NCBI RefSeq assembly: GCF_004303025.1
Contig: NZ_PJQW01000005.1
Coordinates: forward strand, 126,611-190,610
Reading direction: 5' to 3'
DNA length: 64,000 nucleotides
Source of the DNA: Flavobacterium sp. J27
GTDB lineage: Bacteria; Bacteroidota; Bacteroidia; Flavobacteriales; Flavobacteriaceae
Shown: piece by piece, positions 1-9,048 of the stretch
Layout of the letters: each line of letters begins with the position of its first letter
Numbering within the stretch: the stretch's first letter is position 1
Position numbers and translations under genes: made by a program
Notes under the pieces: model-generated
The model's input: the letters and a program-made list of their open reading frames with translations, nothing else
What the model was told of the DNA's origin: nothing
The model's database searches: none

Positions 1-77
1 GAGTAAAAGAATTTAAAAACGCTATGAAAGACGAGGATCAAAAATTGACCAAAAAAGAAGACGAAACGAAAGAATAA
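1..77 (+). CDS. Partial C-terminus, probably TatA-type twin-arginine translocase subunit
   Basis: Only the last 24 codons are in the window; the frame ends with TAA at 75-77. The peptide begins VKEFKNAMKD and then becomes a highly charged Lys/Glu/Asp tail. This resembles the end of the amphipathic helix (KEFKNA) and the polar tail of TatA/TatE subunits, which form the pore of the Tat export system in the inner membrane. The membrane helix that would prove this lies outside the window, so another small charged protein cannot be excluded. A hairpin terminator follows at once. Confidence 0.5.
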   Translation, partial: VKEFKNAMKDEDQKLTKKEDETKE

Positions 78-102
78 ATATACGTCTGATATTTTTTATA
101 CT

Positions 103-142
103 AAAACCCAAACGCTTATCTAGTAAGTATTTGGGTTTTTTA
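103..142. terminator. Bidirectional hairpin terminator between tatA-like gene and tex
   Basis: AAAACCCAAA and TTTGGGTTTT form the arms of a hairpin followed by a T run on the plus strand and preceded by an A run for the minus strand. It lies between two convergent genes and can serve both. Confidence 0.75.
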
Positions 143-146
143 GTTA

Positions 147-2270
147 TTACAATATCATCGTTAACTGAATTCTTTTTCTAGCTTCATCTACCTCAACCAC
201 TTTAACTTGTACATGTTGGTGTAATTTAACGACTTCATTTACATCGGAAACATACCCTTCTTTTAGTTGGGAAATATGTACTAAACCACTTTCTTTAATA
301 CCTACATCTACAAAGCAACCAAAAGCCGTAATGTTATTCACAATACCTGGTAGAATCATACCCGATCTTAAATCATGTATCGATTTTACATTAGGATCAA
401 ATTCGAATACTTTAGCCGCTTTTCGAGGATCTAATCCTGGTTTTTCTAATTCTTTAACAATGTCTTTTAAACCTAAAATACCTATTTCATCTGAAATATA
501 ATTTTCTAATTTAATTTGACTGATTTTTTCTTTGTTAGCAATTAATTCGTTTACCGAAATAGTTAAATCTTTTGCCATTTTCTCCACTATTTTATACGCT
601 TCTGGATGCACCGCAGAATTATCCAAAGGGTTTTTACCTTCTTTAATTCGGATGAAAGCGGCAGCTTGTTGATAGGCTTTATCGCCTAATCTTGGTACCT
701 TTTTAAGTTGCTTTCTGTCTTCAAACGGCCCATTTTCTGATCGATAAGCGACAATGTTTTCTGCCATTTTTTCTCCAATTCCAGAAACATAACTTAATAA
801 TGACTTGCTTGCTGTGTTAATATTTATTCCAACAGAGTTCACACAACGAACCACAACTGTATCCAATTCTTCTTTTAATTTGGTTTGATCCACATCATGT
901 TGATATTGACCAACACCAATAGATTTAGCGTCAATTTTAACTAATTCTGCTAATGGATCACTTAATCTTCTTCCTATAGATACAGAGCCACGTACGGTAA
1001 CATCATAGGTAGGAAATTCGTCTCGGGCAATTTTAGAAGCGGAATAGACGGATGCACCAGCTTCCGAAACTACAAATACTTGAATAGGTTTATCAAATGC
1101 TATTTTTTTTATAAAAAATTCTGTTTCTCTGCTTGCCGTTCCATTACCAATAGAAATGGCTTCAATATTATAAGCATTCACCATAGAACGCACCTTTTTC
1201 ATTGCCATAGCACTTTCATTTTGAGGCGCATGAGGATAAATAGTTTCATTGTACAGCAAATCTCCTTTTTCATCAAGGCATACTACTTTACAGCCACTTC
1301 TATAACCTGGATCGATTGCCATAATTCTTTTTTCTCCTAATGGGGGTGCTAACAACAACTGACTTAAATTTCCTGCAAAAACCTCAATTGCTTTGGTATC
1401 TGCCTTAGCTTTGGCTTCTTGTAATGTTTCGTTTGAAATGGCAGGCTCTAATAAACGTTTATAACTATCTTTTATAGCTATTTTAACTTGTGCAGTACTC
1501 TCGTTTTTACCTTTTAAAGTATTTTCTTCAATAAAGTCGATGGCTTCATCATTTTCTAGTTCAACTTTTAATTTAATGAAACCTTCTTTTTCCGCGCGAA
1601 GCATGGCTAATAATCGATGCGAAGGTGCTTTAGAAATAGCTTCAGACCAATCAAAGTATTGTTTGAATTTTTGAGCGTCTTCATCTTCTGCCTTCTTTTT
1701 TACCACTTTGGTAGTAATGACTGCTTTTCTTTGAAACAAACGGCGTAAATTTTTACGTATATACATATTTTCATTGATCCATTCGGCTATTATATCTCTG
1801 GCACCTTGTAGTGCTTCGTCTTCATTAGAAACATTTTTTGAAATATATTTAGAGGCTTCAAATTCAATTTCATCATTATTTTGAACCATAATAATTTTAG
1901 CCAATGGTTCTAAACCATTTTCTCTTGCTACATCAGCTTTTGTTTTCTTTTTCTTTTTATATGGCAAATACAAGTCTTCTATTTCTTGTAAATCGAAACT
2001 ATTTTGAATTTTAGATTTTAAATCTGACGAAAGTTGTCCTTGTTCTTCAATCGCTTTTAAAATAGCTTCTTTTCGTTTTACTATTTCGTCATATTGTTTT
2101 GCTGATTTTGCAATAGTTTCAATTTCAACTTCGTCTAAATTACCTGTTTGATCTTTTCTATATCTTGAAATAAAAGGAATGGTACAATCTTCTAAAAGGA
2201 GTTTTAAAGTGGCTTCAATATTTTTATCTAATGTATTTACAGCCGCTTTTATAAATTGAATTTGGTTCAT
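147..2270 (-). CDS. tex: Tex family RNA-binding transcription accessory protein
   Basis: A 707-residue protein of the usual Tex length. It shows the family order: N-terminal helical/HTH region, a YqgF/RNase H-like domain around residues 315-440 (IMAIDPGYRSGCKV), a helix-hairpin-helix pair around 480-545 (INTASKSLLSYVSGIG), and a C-terminal S1 RNA-binding domain around 625-700 (GIVNNITAFGCFVDVG, then GLVHISQL). Tex proteins are cytoplasmic, bind RNA and are related to eukaryotic Spt6; their exact role in transcription is not fully settled. The ATG at 2270 gives the normal N-terminus. It is the last gene of a minus-strand run and ends against a shared terminator. Confidence 0.95.
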   Translation of the reverse strand: MNQIQFIKAAVNTLDKNIEATLKLLLEDCTIPFISRYRKDQTGNLDEVEIETIAKSAKQYDEIVKRKEAILKAIEEQGQLSSDLKSKIQNSFDLQEIEDLYLPYKKKKKTKADVARENGLEPLAKIIMVQNNDEIEFEASKYISKNVSNEDEALQGARDIIAEWINENMYIRKNLRRLFQRKAVITTKVVKKKAEDEDAQKFKQYFDWSEAISKAPSHRLLAMLRAEKEGFIKLKVELENDEAIDFIEENTLKGKNESTAQVKIAIKDSYKRLLEPAISNETLQEAKAKADTKAIEVFAGNLSQLLLAPPLGEKRIMAIDPGYRSGCKVVCLDEKGDLLYNETIYPHAPQNESAMAMKKVRSMVNAYNIEAISIGNGTASRETEFFIKKIAFDKPIQVFVVSEAGASVYSASKIARDEFPTYDVTVRGSVSIGRRLSDPLAELVKIDAKSIGVGQYQHDVDQTKLKEELDTVVVRCVNSVGININTASKSLLSYVSGIGEKMAENIVAYRSENGPFEDRKQLKKVPRLGDKAYQQAAAFIRIKEGKNPLDNSAVHPEAYKIVEKMAKDLTISVNELIANKEKISQIKLENYISDEIGILGLKDIVKELEKPGLDPRKAAKVFEFDPNVKSIHDLRSGMILPGIVNNITAFGCFVDVGIKESGLVHISQLKEGYVSDVNEVVKLHQHVQVKVVEVDEARKRIQLTMIL

Positions 2271-2348
2271 TTTTTGTCTAATTTCTGAGGTGCAATTTAT
2301 ACAAATTACTTTATGTGATGGTTATGAAGTAACGAAAATATAATCTAT

Positions 2349-3170
2349 TTATTCTTTAATTTTGGTAAAGGCAGCACTTAAATTTTCTACAACATCAGTG
2401 ATTAACATACTTTCTTCACTTTGCGAATGTAAAGTGATATCCGCTGCTAATCCATGAATAAATACTCCAAAAATTGCTGCTTGTAAGGGCGGATATCCTT
2501 GTGCTAAAAAAGCGGTAATTATACCTGTTAAAGCATCTCCTGAACCTCCTTTGGCTAAACCAGAATTACCTGTAGTGTTTTCAAATGTTTCAAAACCATT
2601 AGTAATTATTGTTTTGTGTCCTTTTAAAACTAAAATACAATTCATTTCCATAGCTTTTCTAACTGCAGTTATCTTTCTTTCTTCATTTGTAATGTGTTTA
2701 CCAAATAAACGATCAAATTCTTTTGGATGTGGCGTTAAAATAGTATTTAGAGGTAATTGGTTACACCAATCTTTATTTTCAGCTAAAATATTTAAAGCGT
2801 CTGCATCTAAAACTATATTACTATCATTTTTTAATAGGGTAGTGTATACTAATTTTTGAGAAGCTTCATTTGTATTTATCCCTGGACCTATTCCTATCGC
2901 ATTATATAAAGAAAAATCGATAGCGTTTTCTCTAAAATGTATCATAGATTCGGGTAGAAAAGTATTTAAACTTGCTTTATCTTCTTTAGGAATACTCGTA
3001 GTAAGCAAGCCCACACCAGCTCTTAAACAAGCTTTTGAAGCCAATAAAGCAGCACCTATTTTGTCTGAGCTTCCAGCAATTAAAAAAGCATGGCCATAAT
3101 TTCCTTTATGAGAATCTAACTGTCTTTTTCTAAAAAAAGTTTGTATATAAGAAATATCTATAGTTGTCAT
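2349..3170 (-). CDS. nnrD: ADP/ATP-dependent (S)-NAD(P)H-hydrate dehydratase
   Basis: A 273-residue YjeF C-terminal (carbohydrate kinase-like, ribokinase fold) protein. It repairs hydrated NADH/NADPH in the cytoplasm. Visible signatures are ILTPHPKEFDRLF near residue 145 and GNSGLAKGGSGDALTG near residue 203, the nucleotide-binding and anion-hole motif of the family. The YjeF N-terminal epimerase domain, often fused in other bacteria, is absent here, so epimerisation would need a separate gene. It starts 11 bp after the upstream hypothetical gene on the same strand, suggesting cotranscription. Confidence 0.93.
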   Translation of the reverse strand: MTTIDISYIQTFFRKRQLDSHKGNYGHAFLIAGSSDKIGAALLASKACLRAGVGLLTTSIPKEDKASLNTFLPESMIHFRENAIDFSLYNAIGIGPGINTNEASQKLVYTTLLKNDSNIVLDADALNILAENKDWCNQLPLNTILTPHPKEFDRLFGKHITNEERKITAVRKAMEMNCILVLKGHKTIITNGFETFENTTGNSGLAKGGSGDALTGIITAFLAQGYPPLQAAIFGVFIHGLAADITLHSQSEESMLITDVVENLSAAFTKIKE

Positions 3171-3181
3171 TTTATATGTAT

Positions 3182-4234
3182 TTATTCATCGCCTTCAAAT
3201 CTAAAATTACGCTTCATAAAATTTAAAGCAGCTTCAACTATTTCTCCCATGGTTTTTGCTTTTTTAAAATTTACATCATGAGTATAATCGTAAATTTCTC
3301 TTCCTAATTGTTCAATATGCTCTTTTGGAGCTAAGGGTGTCGATTTCATTGCCAACAATAAATCGTGTATTCGGACTTTAGAATCTCTTAGCCGTTTTAC
3401 TAGTACTGATCTTTCTTCATTCTGATATTGTTCTATAGAACTTTGACTGAGTTTATTTTGTACCAATTGATTGTATTGGAAATTTTCTTTGAAAAGATGG
3501 GGTTTATATAATTTAAAACTCCCTTCATAACTTTGTTGGTCAAAATCGATGGCTCTAATTTTAAAAACCAATTGATCAAAATCATAGATAGGAATAATTA
3601 CAAAATTATAGGATCGCATATCTCCTAATAAGCCTATCATGCAACGTTCATTAAACTTTACAAATTGTTTGGCTATTTGGGCTTTAGCATGTTCTGTGCA
3701 TTCTTTTAAATTTTTTTCTAGAAATACGTCTCCAGGAATACCTACGATATGTTCTTCTATTAAAGTGTCTTTAAAAACTAAATAATTAATTCGGTTAGGG
3801 GATAAAATATGTTCTAGTTCTAATCCATATATTCTGGATGCATCTGCTTTTTTTATGTAAAAGTGCGTGTAATTATCATTTAAAATATTCCTGACTTTTA
3901 TTCGAAATGGCTTAGAATTTCCGAATGTACAAAAATCAATTTGGTCTACATTTAAAAAAGCAAAACTACTTTCATTTCCATCAGAATGTAATAAAGTATA
4001 TATTTTTTTTAGATTCTTATCTATTTCTACTCTTTCAAATTCATTGTAATATACGCGCACCCACAAAGTATCTTCACCTTGTTTATCATATACTGAAATT
4101 GCCCCTTGAAAACGTAATAAATCATCATAAAACACATTGGTTTTAGTTAACCTTTTGTATTTATCAAGATAATCCCTAAGAGGTTTGTTTATAGGAAAGG
4201 ATTCTTTTTTTAATTGTTGTTTTTCAGTACTCAT
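3182..4234 (-). CDS. Conserved hypothetical protein with kinase-like catalytic signature
   Basis: A 350-residue soluble protein with no signal peptide or membrane helix; I do not recognise a named family. Around residues 203-208 it reads GDMRSYN, an Asp with Asn five positions later. About 20 residues on it reads AIDFDQ. This arrangement matches the catalytic loop and metal-binding Asp of the protein kinase-like / aminoglycoside phosphotransferase fold (GDxxxxN then xDFD). The C-terminus is helical and charged. It lies 18 bp from the zinc exporter gene and 11 bp from nnrD, so is probably in their operon. Kinase activity is an inference from spacing of a few residues only. Confidence 0.7.
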   Translation of the reverse strand: MSTEKQQLKKESFPINKPLRDYLDKYKRLTKTNVFYDDLLRFQGAISVYDKQGEDTLWVRVYYNEFERVEIDKNLKKIYTLLHSDGNESSFAFLNVDQIDFCTFGNSKPFRIKVRNILNDNYTHFYIKKADASRIYGLELEHILSPNRINYLVFKDTLIEEHIVGIPGDVFLEKNLKECTEHAKAQIAKQFVKFNERCMIGLLGDMRSYNFVIIPIYDFDQLVFKIRAIDFDQQSYEGSFKLYKPHLFKENFQYNQLVQNKLSQSSIEQYQNEERSVLVKRLRDSKVRIHDLLLAMKSTPLAPKEHIEQLGREIYDYTHDVNFKKAKTMGEIVEAALNFMKRNFRFEGDE

Positions 4235-4252
4235 TTTTAAACAAAAGTTTTT

Positions 4253-5155
4253 TTAATCTTGAACGATATAATCTTTAGAATCTTCTTTTTTAAATTCGGG
4301 TTGTATGTTAATATGATTAATATGAAATTTCTCAAAAAGAACAGTTTCTATTTGATATAATAGTCTATTAAAATCACTCATTGTAATATCTTCAGAACAA
4401 TCTAAATGCGCTTCTAGATGCAATTCTTCTTCATTTAAATGCCAAACATGAATATGATGTAATTTATTTACTCCTTTGATTTGATGTACTTCTTGAATAA
4501 TGTCTTTAATGTTAATATCATCTGGAGTAAAAAGCATTAATATTTTAGTTGCTTTTTTTAATAAATCAAAACCTACTATAATAAGATAAATAGCAATAAT
4601 TAAGGTCATAATACTATCAATCCAATAAATTTTATAAAATAACATTAATAAGCCACCTACCAAAACTGCTACTGAGGCCATCATGTCAGTTAATAAATGT
4701 AAATAAGCCGATTTCATATTCATATTGTGATGTGCATCTTTTTTTAATAATAAAACAGATAGGCCATTTACAACTATTCCTAATAAAGCTAACCAAATTA
4801 CTAAATTAGATTCTATTTCTATAGGCTTAATTAACCGTTCAATAGCACCATAAATTAAAATAAAAGCAACAATTACTAAAGTCGCAGCATTTACAAAAGC
4901 GGCTAATATTTCGGCTCTTTTATAGCCAAAAGTTTGATTTAATGAAGCCTTTCTTTTAGCTAATTTATGTGCAATCAAACTAAAAACTAAAGATAAAACA
5001 TCTGAAAAATTATGTAAAGCATCAGAAATTAAAGCTAAACTACCTGATACAATTCCTCCTATAATTTGAGCTAATGTGATAATTACATTAAGAACAATAG
5101 AAAAAAATAAATTCTTACCTTCAACTTGATGTTTGTGATTATGTGTATGAGACAT
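4253..5155 (-). CDS. Cation diffusion facilitator, zinc-type exporter
   Basis: A 300-residue inner-membrane protein with six predicted transmembrane segments and a cytoplasmic C-terminal ferredoxin-like domain from about residue 215. The His-rich start (MSHTHNHKH) and HxxxD motifs in TM2 (HNFSD, near residue 47) and TM5 (HLLTD, near 153) are those of the CzcD/ZitB group, which exchange Zn2+ (or Co2+, Cd2+) for protons. Substrate preference for zinc follows from family knowledge of the HD sites. No metal-responsive operator was recognised upstream. Confidence 0.92.
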   Translation of the reverse strand: MSHTHNHKHQVEGKNLFFSIVLNVIITLAQIIGGIVSGSLALISDALHNFSDVLSLVFSLIAHKLAKRKASLNQTFGYKRAEILAAFVNAATLVIVAFILIYGAIERLIKPIEIESNLVIWLALLGIVVNGLSVLLLKKDAHHNMNMKSAYLHLLTDMMASVAVLVGGLLMLFYKIYWIDSIMTLIIAIYLIIVGFDLLKKATKILMLFTPDDINIKDIIQEVHQIKGVNKLHHIHVWHLNEEELHLEAHLDCSEDITMSDFNRLLYQIETVLFEKFHINHINIQPEFKKEDSKDYIVQD

Positions 5156-5257
5156 TTTAAATGGTGTAAAAGAGTTCTTTATTATAATTTAAGATTGAAA
5201 TACATAATCTTTAAAATTAAATTAATTTTAAAACACCACCAATATTTTCAATAGTTT

Positions 5258-5689
5258 TTATTGACAAGCAATTTTATTCACTCTATTTGCATGTCTTCCT
5301 CCTTCAAATGAAGTGTTCAAAAATGTTTCCACCATTTGTACTGCTTGTTCAATAGATGTAAAACGTGCAGGAATACTAATTATATTCGCATCATTATGTA
5401 AACGCGCTAATTCTGCAATCTCTTTAGTCCAACAAAGAGCCGCTCGAATCTCTTGATGTTTATTAACTGTCATTGCAATCCCATTTCCAGAGCCGCAAAT
5501 TACAATACCAAATGTTGCTTTTTTACTAGTCACATCTTCTGCAACAGGATGTCCAAAATCTGGATAATCTACACTTTCAAAACTATCAGTACCATGATTA
5601 ATTATTTGATACCCTTTTTCTTTCAAAAATTGAACAATGGCTTTTTTGTAATTAGGACCTGCGTGGTCGTTTCCTATCGATATAGTCAT
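5258..5689 (-). CDS. rpiB: Ribose 5-phosphate isomerase B
   Basis: A 143-residue RpiB/LacAB-family sugar isomerase that interconverts ribose 5-phosphate and ribulose 5-phosphate in the pentose phosphate pathway. The catalytic Cys65 sits in ICGSGNG, followed by HNDAN (His98) and the closing FEGGRHANRV motif. Length and motifs are complete. A -7-like element reading TATTTTTG on the minus strand (5715-5722) lies 26 bp before the start. The gene points away from the AT-rich island at 5690-6317. Confidence 0.95.
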   Translation of the reverse strand: MTISIGNDHAGPNYKKAIVQFLKEKGYQIINHGTDSFESVDYPDFGHPVAEDVTSKKATFGIVICGSGNGIAMTVNKHQEIRAALCWTKEIAELARLHNDANIISIPARFTSIEQAVQMVETFLNTSFEGGRHANRVNKIACQ

Positions 5690-6317
5690 AATATGTTGTG
5701 TTGTTTATTGTTTACAAAAATAAGTAATAAAAAGAGGAGATAAAAACAGTAACTGTCGATTATTTAAAAAAAATGTTCGCTTTCAAATATTTAGGAATCA
5801 GTTACTTAAAAATTAATTTAAAGTTAATTATTACAATTGTTAATAGTATTTTACAATGCATTGATAATCAGCTAACTTTAAATTAACATTAAATGTTAAT
5901 AAGTAAAAACAAAAAAAGAGAAGTTTTTTTCAAATAGTAACCTTTTTTTTATAATCAAAAATGAAAATGAAAAAACATATAATAGTTTTTATTTTTTATT
6001 CTAAACTTATGAGTTTGTTAACTATAGTTATTAACAAATTAAAAAATGAAAGTTATTTACAAAAAATATATAAAAACAGAAATCAACAGTTGTTAATAAA
6101 TAGAAAATAAAATTGCTCTTTAAATTAAAAATCAATACTTTAATAAAAAAAAGGAATGTTAATAGAATTGTATAACTATGCAAAACTTTAAAATTTTACT
6201 TATTTTAAAAAACTTATTCCACATATTAACATGCTATCATAACCATCATAAATTTTAAAATTTTAAAAAATAATTTTTGTTGTTTTTAAATACTGTTGAA
6301 AACTCTCTTTTTTATAA
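5690..6317. other. Gene-free AT-rich island, candidate replication origin
   Basis: No credible gene lies in this stretch. It is extremely AT-rich and carries repeated TGTTAATA/ATTAACA words in both orientations: TGTTAATAG near 5838 and 6157, TGTTAATAA near 5893 and 6090. It has two palindromes built on the same word (5882-5900; arms TTTGTTAA/TTAACAAA at 6014-6038), a TTATTCCACA at about 6213, and TGTTGAAAA near 6293. Several are within one change of DnaA-box forms (TTATNCACA, TTTTCCACA). The major flanking blocks are transcribed outward. parS sites lie 15 kb away. No dnaA gene is present, so this is a candidate only. Confidence 0.35.
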
Positions 6318-6557
6318 TTAAACAATTTTTAAATGATTGTCATTTTTAAAACTGTCTAAAATTTCTTTAGCTCTTTCTAAATTTTTAGGATGTACTTTTA
6401 ATTTAATACCTCCGTAAGCAATAGAGGCAAAAGGATCGATAGAAACTAAGGTTTCGTTTTCGAAAATATAGGGAATATGTTCTTGGTCTAAAAGATTTTT
6501 TAGAATGTAAGTTTCATGAGGAAAATTAAAAATAGCTATCGTTACAAAATCTTTCAT
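6318..6557 (-). CDS. DUF2007-type small protein
   Basis: A 79-residue protein of the DUF2007 (putative signal-transducing) type. The sequence FPHETYILKNLLDQEHIPYIFENETLV followed by GGIKLKVHPKNLERAKEIL is the compact ferredoxin-like fold of this family (shown here in parts: HETYILKNLL, IPYIFENE, VHPKNLERA). The biochemical role is unknown; a metal- or ligand-binding role has been suggested for the family by name only. It is divergent from rnr, across a 200-bp region. Confidence 0.8.
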   Translation of the reverse strand: MKDFVTIAIFNFPHETYILKNLLDQEHIPYIFENETLVSIDPFASIAYGGIKLKVHPKNLERAKEILDSFKNDNHLKIV

Positions 6558-6757
6558 GAGTATAATCTTTGTATAAAGATAAATAATGTTAGATTTATAT
6601 TAAAACTTATATCATATAACTTACAACTTGTAACTATTTCGTAACTTTCACAATTAATTAAAAATATAGCCAAAATAAATTTTATAAGCATACAGAACGT
6701 GTAAAAGTTATATGCTTGTGTTTCTGTAAAAATATTAAGGCACACATAAGAGATACA

Positions 6758-9019
6758 ATGAGTAAGAAACCTAAAAAACTTAGTAAAAAACAAAAAGATT
6801 TTACCGCACCAATATTTAAAATACTATCCAAAGAACCTTCAAAATCTTTTAATTACAAACAAATTGCAGCTGCTTTAGAATTAAATGATACCAAAAGTAG
6901 AAATGAAATTATACGAGATTTAAAAATTTTGAAATCGCAAGATAAAATTCATGAAACCGATAGAGGTAAGTATCAAATTATTTCTAAGTCAGAATATTAT
7001 GAAGGTGTTATAGATATGACTTCAAGAAAAACAGGTTATTTCATTTGCGATGAATTAGAAGATGATGTATTTATTCCTTTTATTAATTTAAATCATGCTT
7101 TAGATGGTGATAAAGTAAGAGCTTACATTTACAACAGAAGAAGTTCAAGAAGACCGGAAGCTGAAGTATTAGAAATTTTAGAAAGAGCTAAAACAGAATT
7201 TGTAGGCGTAATCGATATACAAAAGAATTTTGCTTTTGTAACCACTGCCAATACAAAAATGTACACCGATATTTTTATTCCAAAAAATAAAATAAATGGA
7301 GCGCAACACGGCGATGTAGTTTTAGTTTCTATGGAAGATTGGCCTAAAAAGGCAGATTCACCATTTGGAACAGTGATAAAAATATTAGGTAAACCTGGAG
7401 AACATAATACTGAAATTCATGCTATACTTGCAGAGTATGGTTTACCTTATGATTTTCCTATTGAAGTGGAAACGTATGCTAAAAAGATTGATACTTCTAT
7501 AACAGAATCTGAAATAGCCAATCGAAGAGATATGCGTAATGTATTAACCTTTACGATAGATCCTAAAGATGCCAAAGATTTTGATGATGCCTTATCGTTT
7601 CAAGTTTTAGAAAATGGTAATTATGAAATAGGTGTTCATATTGCTGATGTTTCTTATTATGTAAAAGAAGGTACTATTTTAGATGATGAAGCTTACAGTA
7701 GAGCAACTTCTGTATACTTAGTAGATAGAGTAGTGCCTATGCTACCAGAAGTGTTGTCTAATTTTGCCTGTTCTTTAAGACCTCATGAAGAAAAATATAC
7801 CTTTTCTGCCGTTTTCCAATTAAATCAAAAAGCTGAAGTTGTAGATTCATGGTTTGGAAGAACGGTAATTTATAGCGATCAACGCTTTGCTTATGAAGAA
7901 GCGCAATATATTATTGAAAGCAACACTAAAAATAATAATTCCGCTGAAGAAAAGTTGCTTCTTGACGACACAAATAAAAAATCATTATCTAAGTCGTCAA
8001 AAACTAAGTCAGACATTATTCCTGCAGCAATATCCTTAACAGGAAAAGAATATAAAGTACCGCAGTCTATAGTAGATGCCACTTTAAAATTAGATGAATT
8101 AGCTAAAATTTTAAGAAGAAAAAGAATGGCTCATGGTGCCATATCTTTTGATAAAGTAGAAGTTAAATTTCATTTAAACCAAGAAGCTGAACCTACAGGA
8201 GTTTATTTCAAAGTTTCTAAAGATGCCAATCATTTGATTGAAGAATTTATGTTATTAGCTAATAGAAAAGTAGCAGAATTCATAGGAAAACAAAAGAAAA
8301 CTTTTGTATATCGTATTCACGATGAACCGAATGAAGATAAATTAATGAATTTACAAACTGTAATTAAAAAATTTGGTTATTCTATTAATTTCAAATCGAA
8401 AGAATCTATTTCAAATTCCTTAAATAATTTATTAGAAGAAGTTCAAGGGAAAAAAGAACAAAATTTGGTAGATACTTTAGCGATTCGTACGATGAGTAAA
8501 GCCGTTTATTCTACTGAAAATATTGGTCATTATGGTTTAGCTTTTGATTATTATAGTCATTTTACTTCACCAATTCGTCGTTATCCTGATGTTATGGCAC
8601 ACCGTTTGTTACAACATTACTTAGATGGAGGTAAAAGTGTGTATGAAGATGATTATGAAGAAAAATGCCGTCATTCTTCTGATATGGAGAATTTAGCGGC
8701 ACAAGCGGAAAGAGATTCTATCAAATATATGCAAGTAAAATACATGCAAGATCATAAAGATGAAGAATTTTTAGGCGTCATTTCCGGAGTAACCGAATGG
8801 GGGATTTATGTAGAAATAATTGATAATAAATGTGAAGGAATGTGTCGCATTCGAGAAATAAAAGATGATTATTACACCTTTGATGAAAAGCAATACGCAT
8901 TAGTAGGAGAAGTGTCTAAAAATATTTTACAACTCGGTGATGAAGTATTTGTTAAGGTAAAAAATGCTGATTTAGTTAAAAAACAGTTGGATTTTTGGTA
9001 TTTAAGAAAAAACGAATAA
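6758..9019 (+). CDS. rnr: Ribonuclease R
   Basis: A 753-residue 3'-5' exoribonuclease that degrades structured RNA in the cytoplasm. It has an N-terminal winged helix, two cold-shock domains, the RNB catalytic domain with TIDPKDAKDFDDA near residues 266-278, and a C-terminal S1 domain from about 665. An upstream in-frame ATG at 6716 exists, but MSKKPKKLSKKQKD at 6758 is the typical basic RNase R start, so I chose it. Residues about 387-434 form a Ser/Lys/Asn-rich insert in the RNB domain before the conserved RMAHGAI motif. Confidence 0.95.
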   Translation: MSKKPKKLSKKQKDFTAPIFKILSKEPSKSFNYKQIAAALELNDTKSRNEIIRDLKILKSQDKIHETDRGKYQIISKSEYYEGVIDMTSRKTGYFICDELEDDVFIPFINLNHALDGDKVRAYIYNRRSSRRPEAEVLEILERAKTEFVGVIDIQKNFAFVTTANTKMYTDIFIPKNKINGAQHGDVVLVSMEDWPKKADSPFGTVIKILGKPGEHNTEIHAILAEYGLPYDFPIEVETYAKKIDTSITESEIANRRDMRNVLTFTIDPKDAKDFDDALSFQVLENGNYEIGVHIADVSYYVKEGTILDDEAYSRATSVYLVDRVVPMLPEVLSNFACSLRPHEEKYTFSAVFQLNQKAEVVDSWFGRTVIYSDQRFAYEEAQYIIESNTKNNNSAEEKLLLDDTNKKSLSKSSKTKSDIIPAAISLTGKEYKVPQSIVDATLKLDELAKILRRKRMAHGAISFDKVEVKFHLNQEAEPTGVYFKVSKDANHLIEEFMLLANRKVAEFIGKQKKTFVYRIHDEPNEDKLMNLQTVIKKFGYSINFKSKESISNSLNNLLEEVQGKKEQNLVDTLAIRTMSKAVYSTENIGHYGLAFDYYSHFTSPIRRYPDVMAHRLLQHYLDGGKSVYEDDYEEKCRHSSDMENLAAQAERDSIKYMQVKYMQDHKDEEFLGVISGVTEWGIYVEIIDNKCEGMCRIREIKDDYYTFDEKQYALVGEVSKNILQLGDEVFVKVKNADLVKKQLDFWYLRKNE

Positions 9020-9048
9020 ATCAAATTTTAATTTTAAAATAAAGAATC

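Noticed and set aside
1080..1340. 86-residue plus-strand ORF inside tex
   Set aside because: Antisense shadow of the conserved YqgF-like domain of tex.
6554..6793. 79-residue minus-strand ORF over the rnr start
   Set aside because: It covers the rnr start region and intergenic sequence, is rich in Phe/Cys/Ile from AT-rich DNA and shows no domain.
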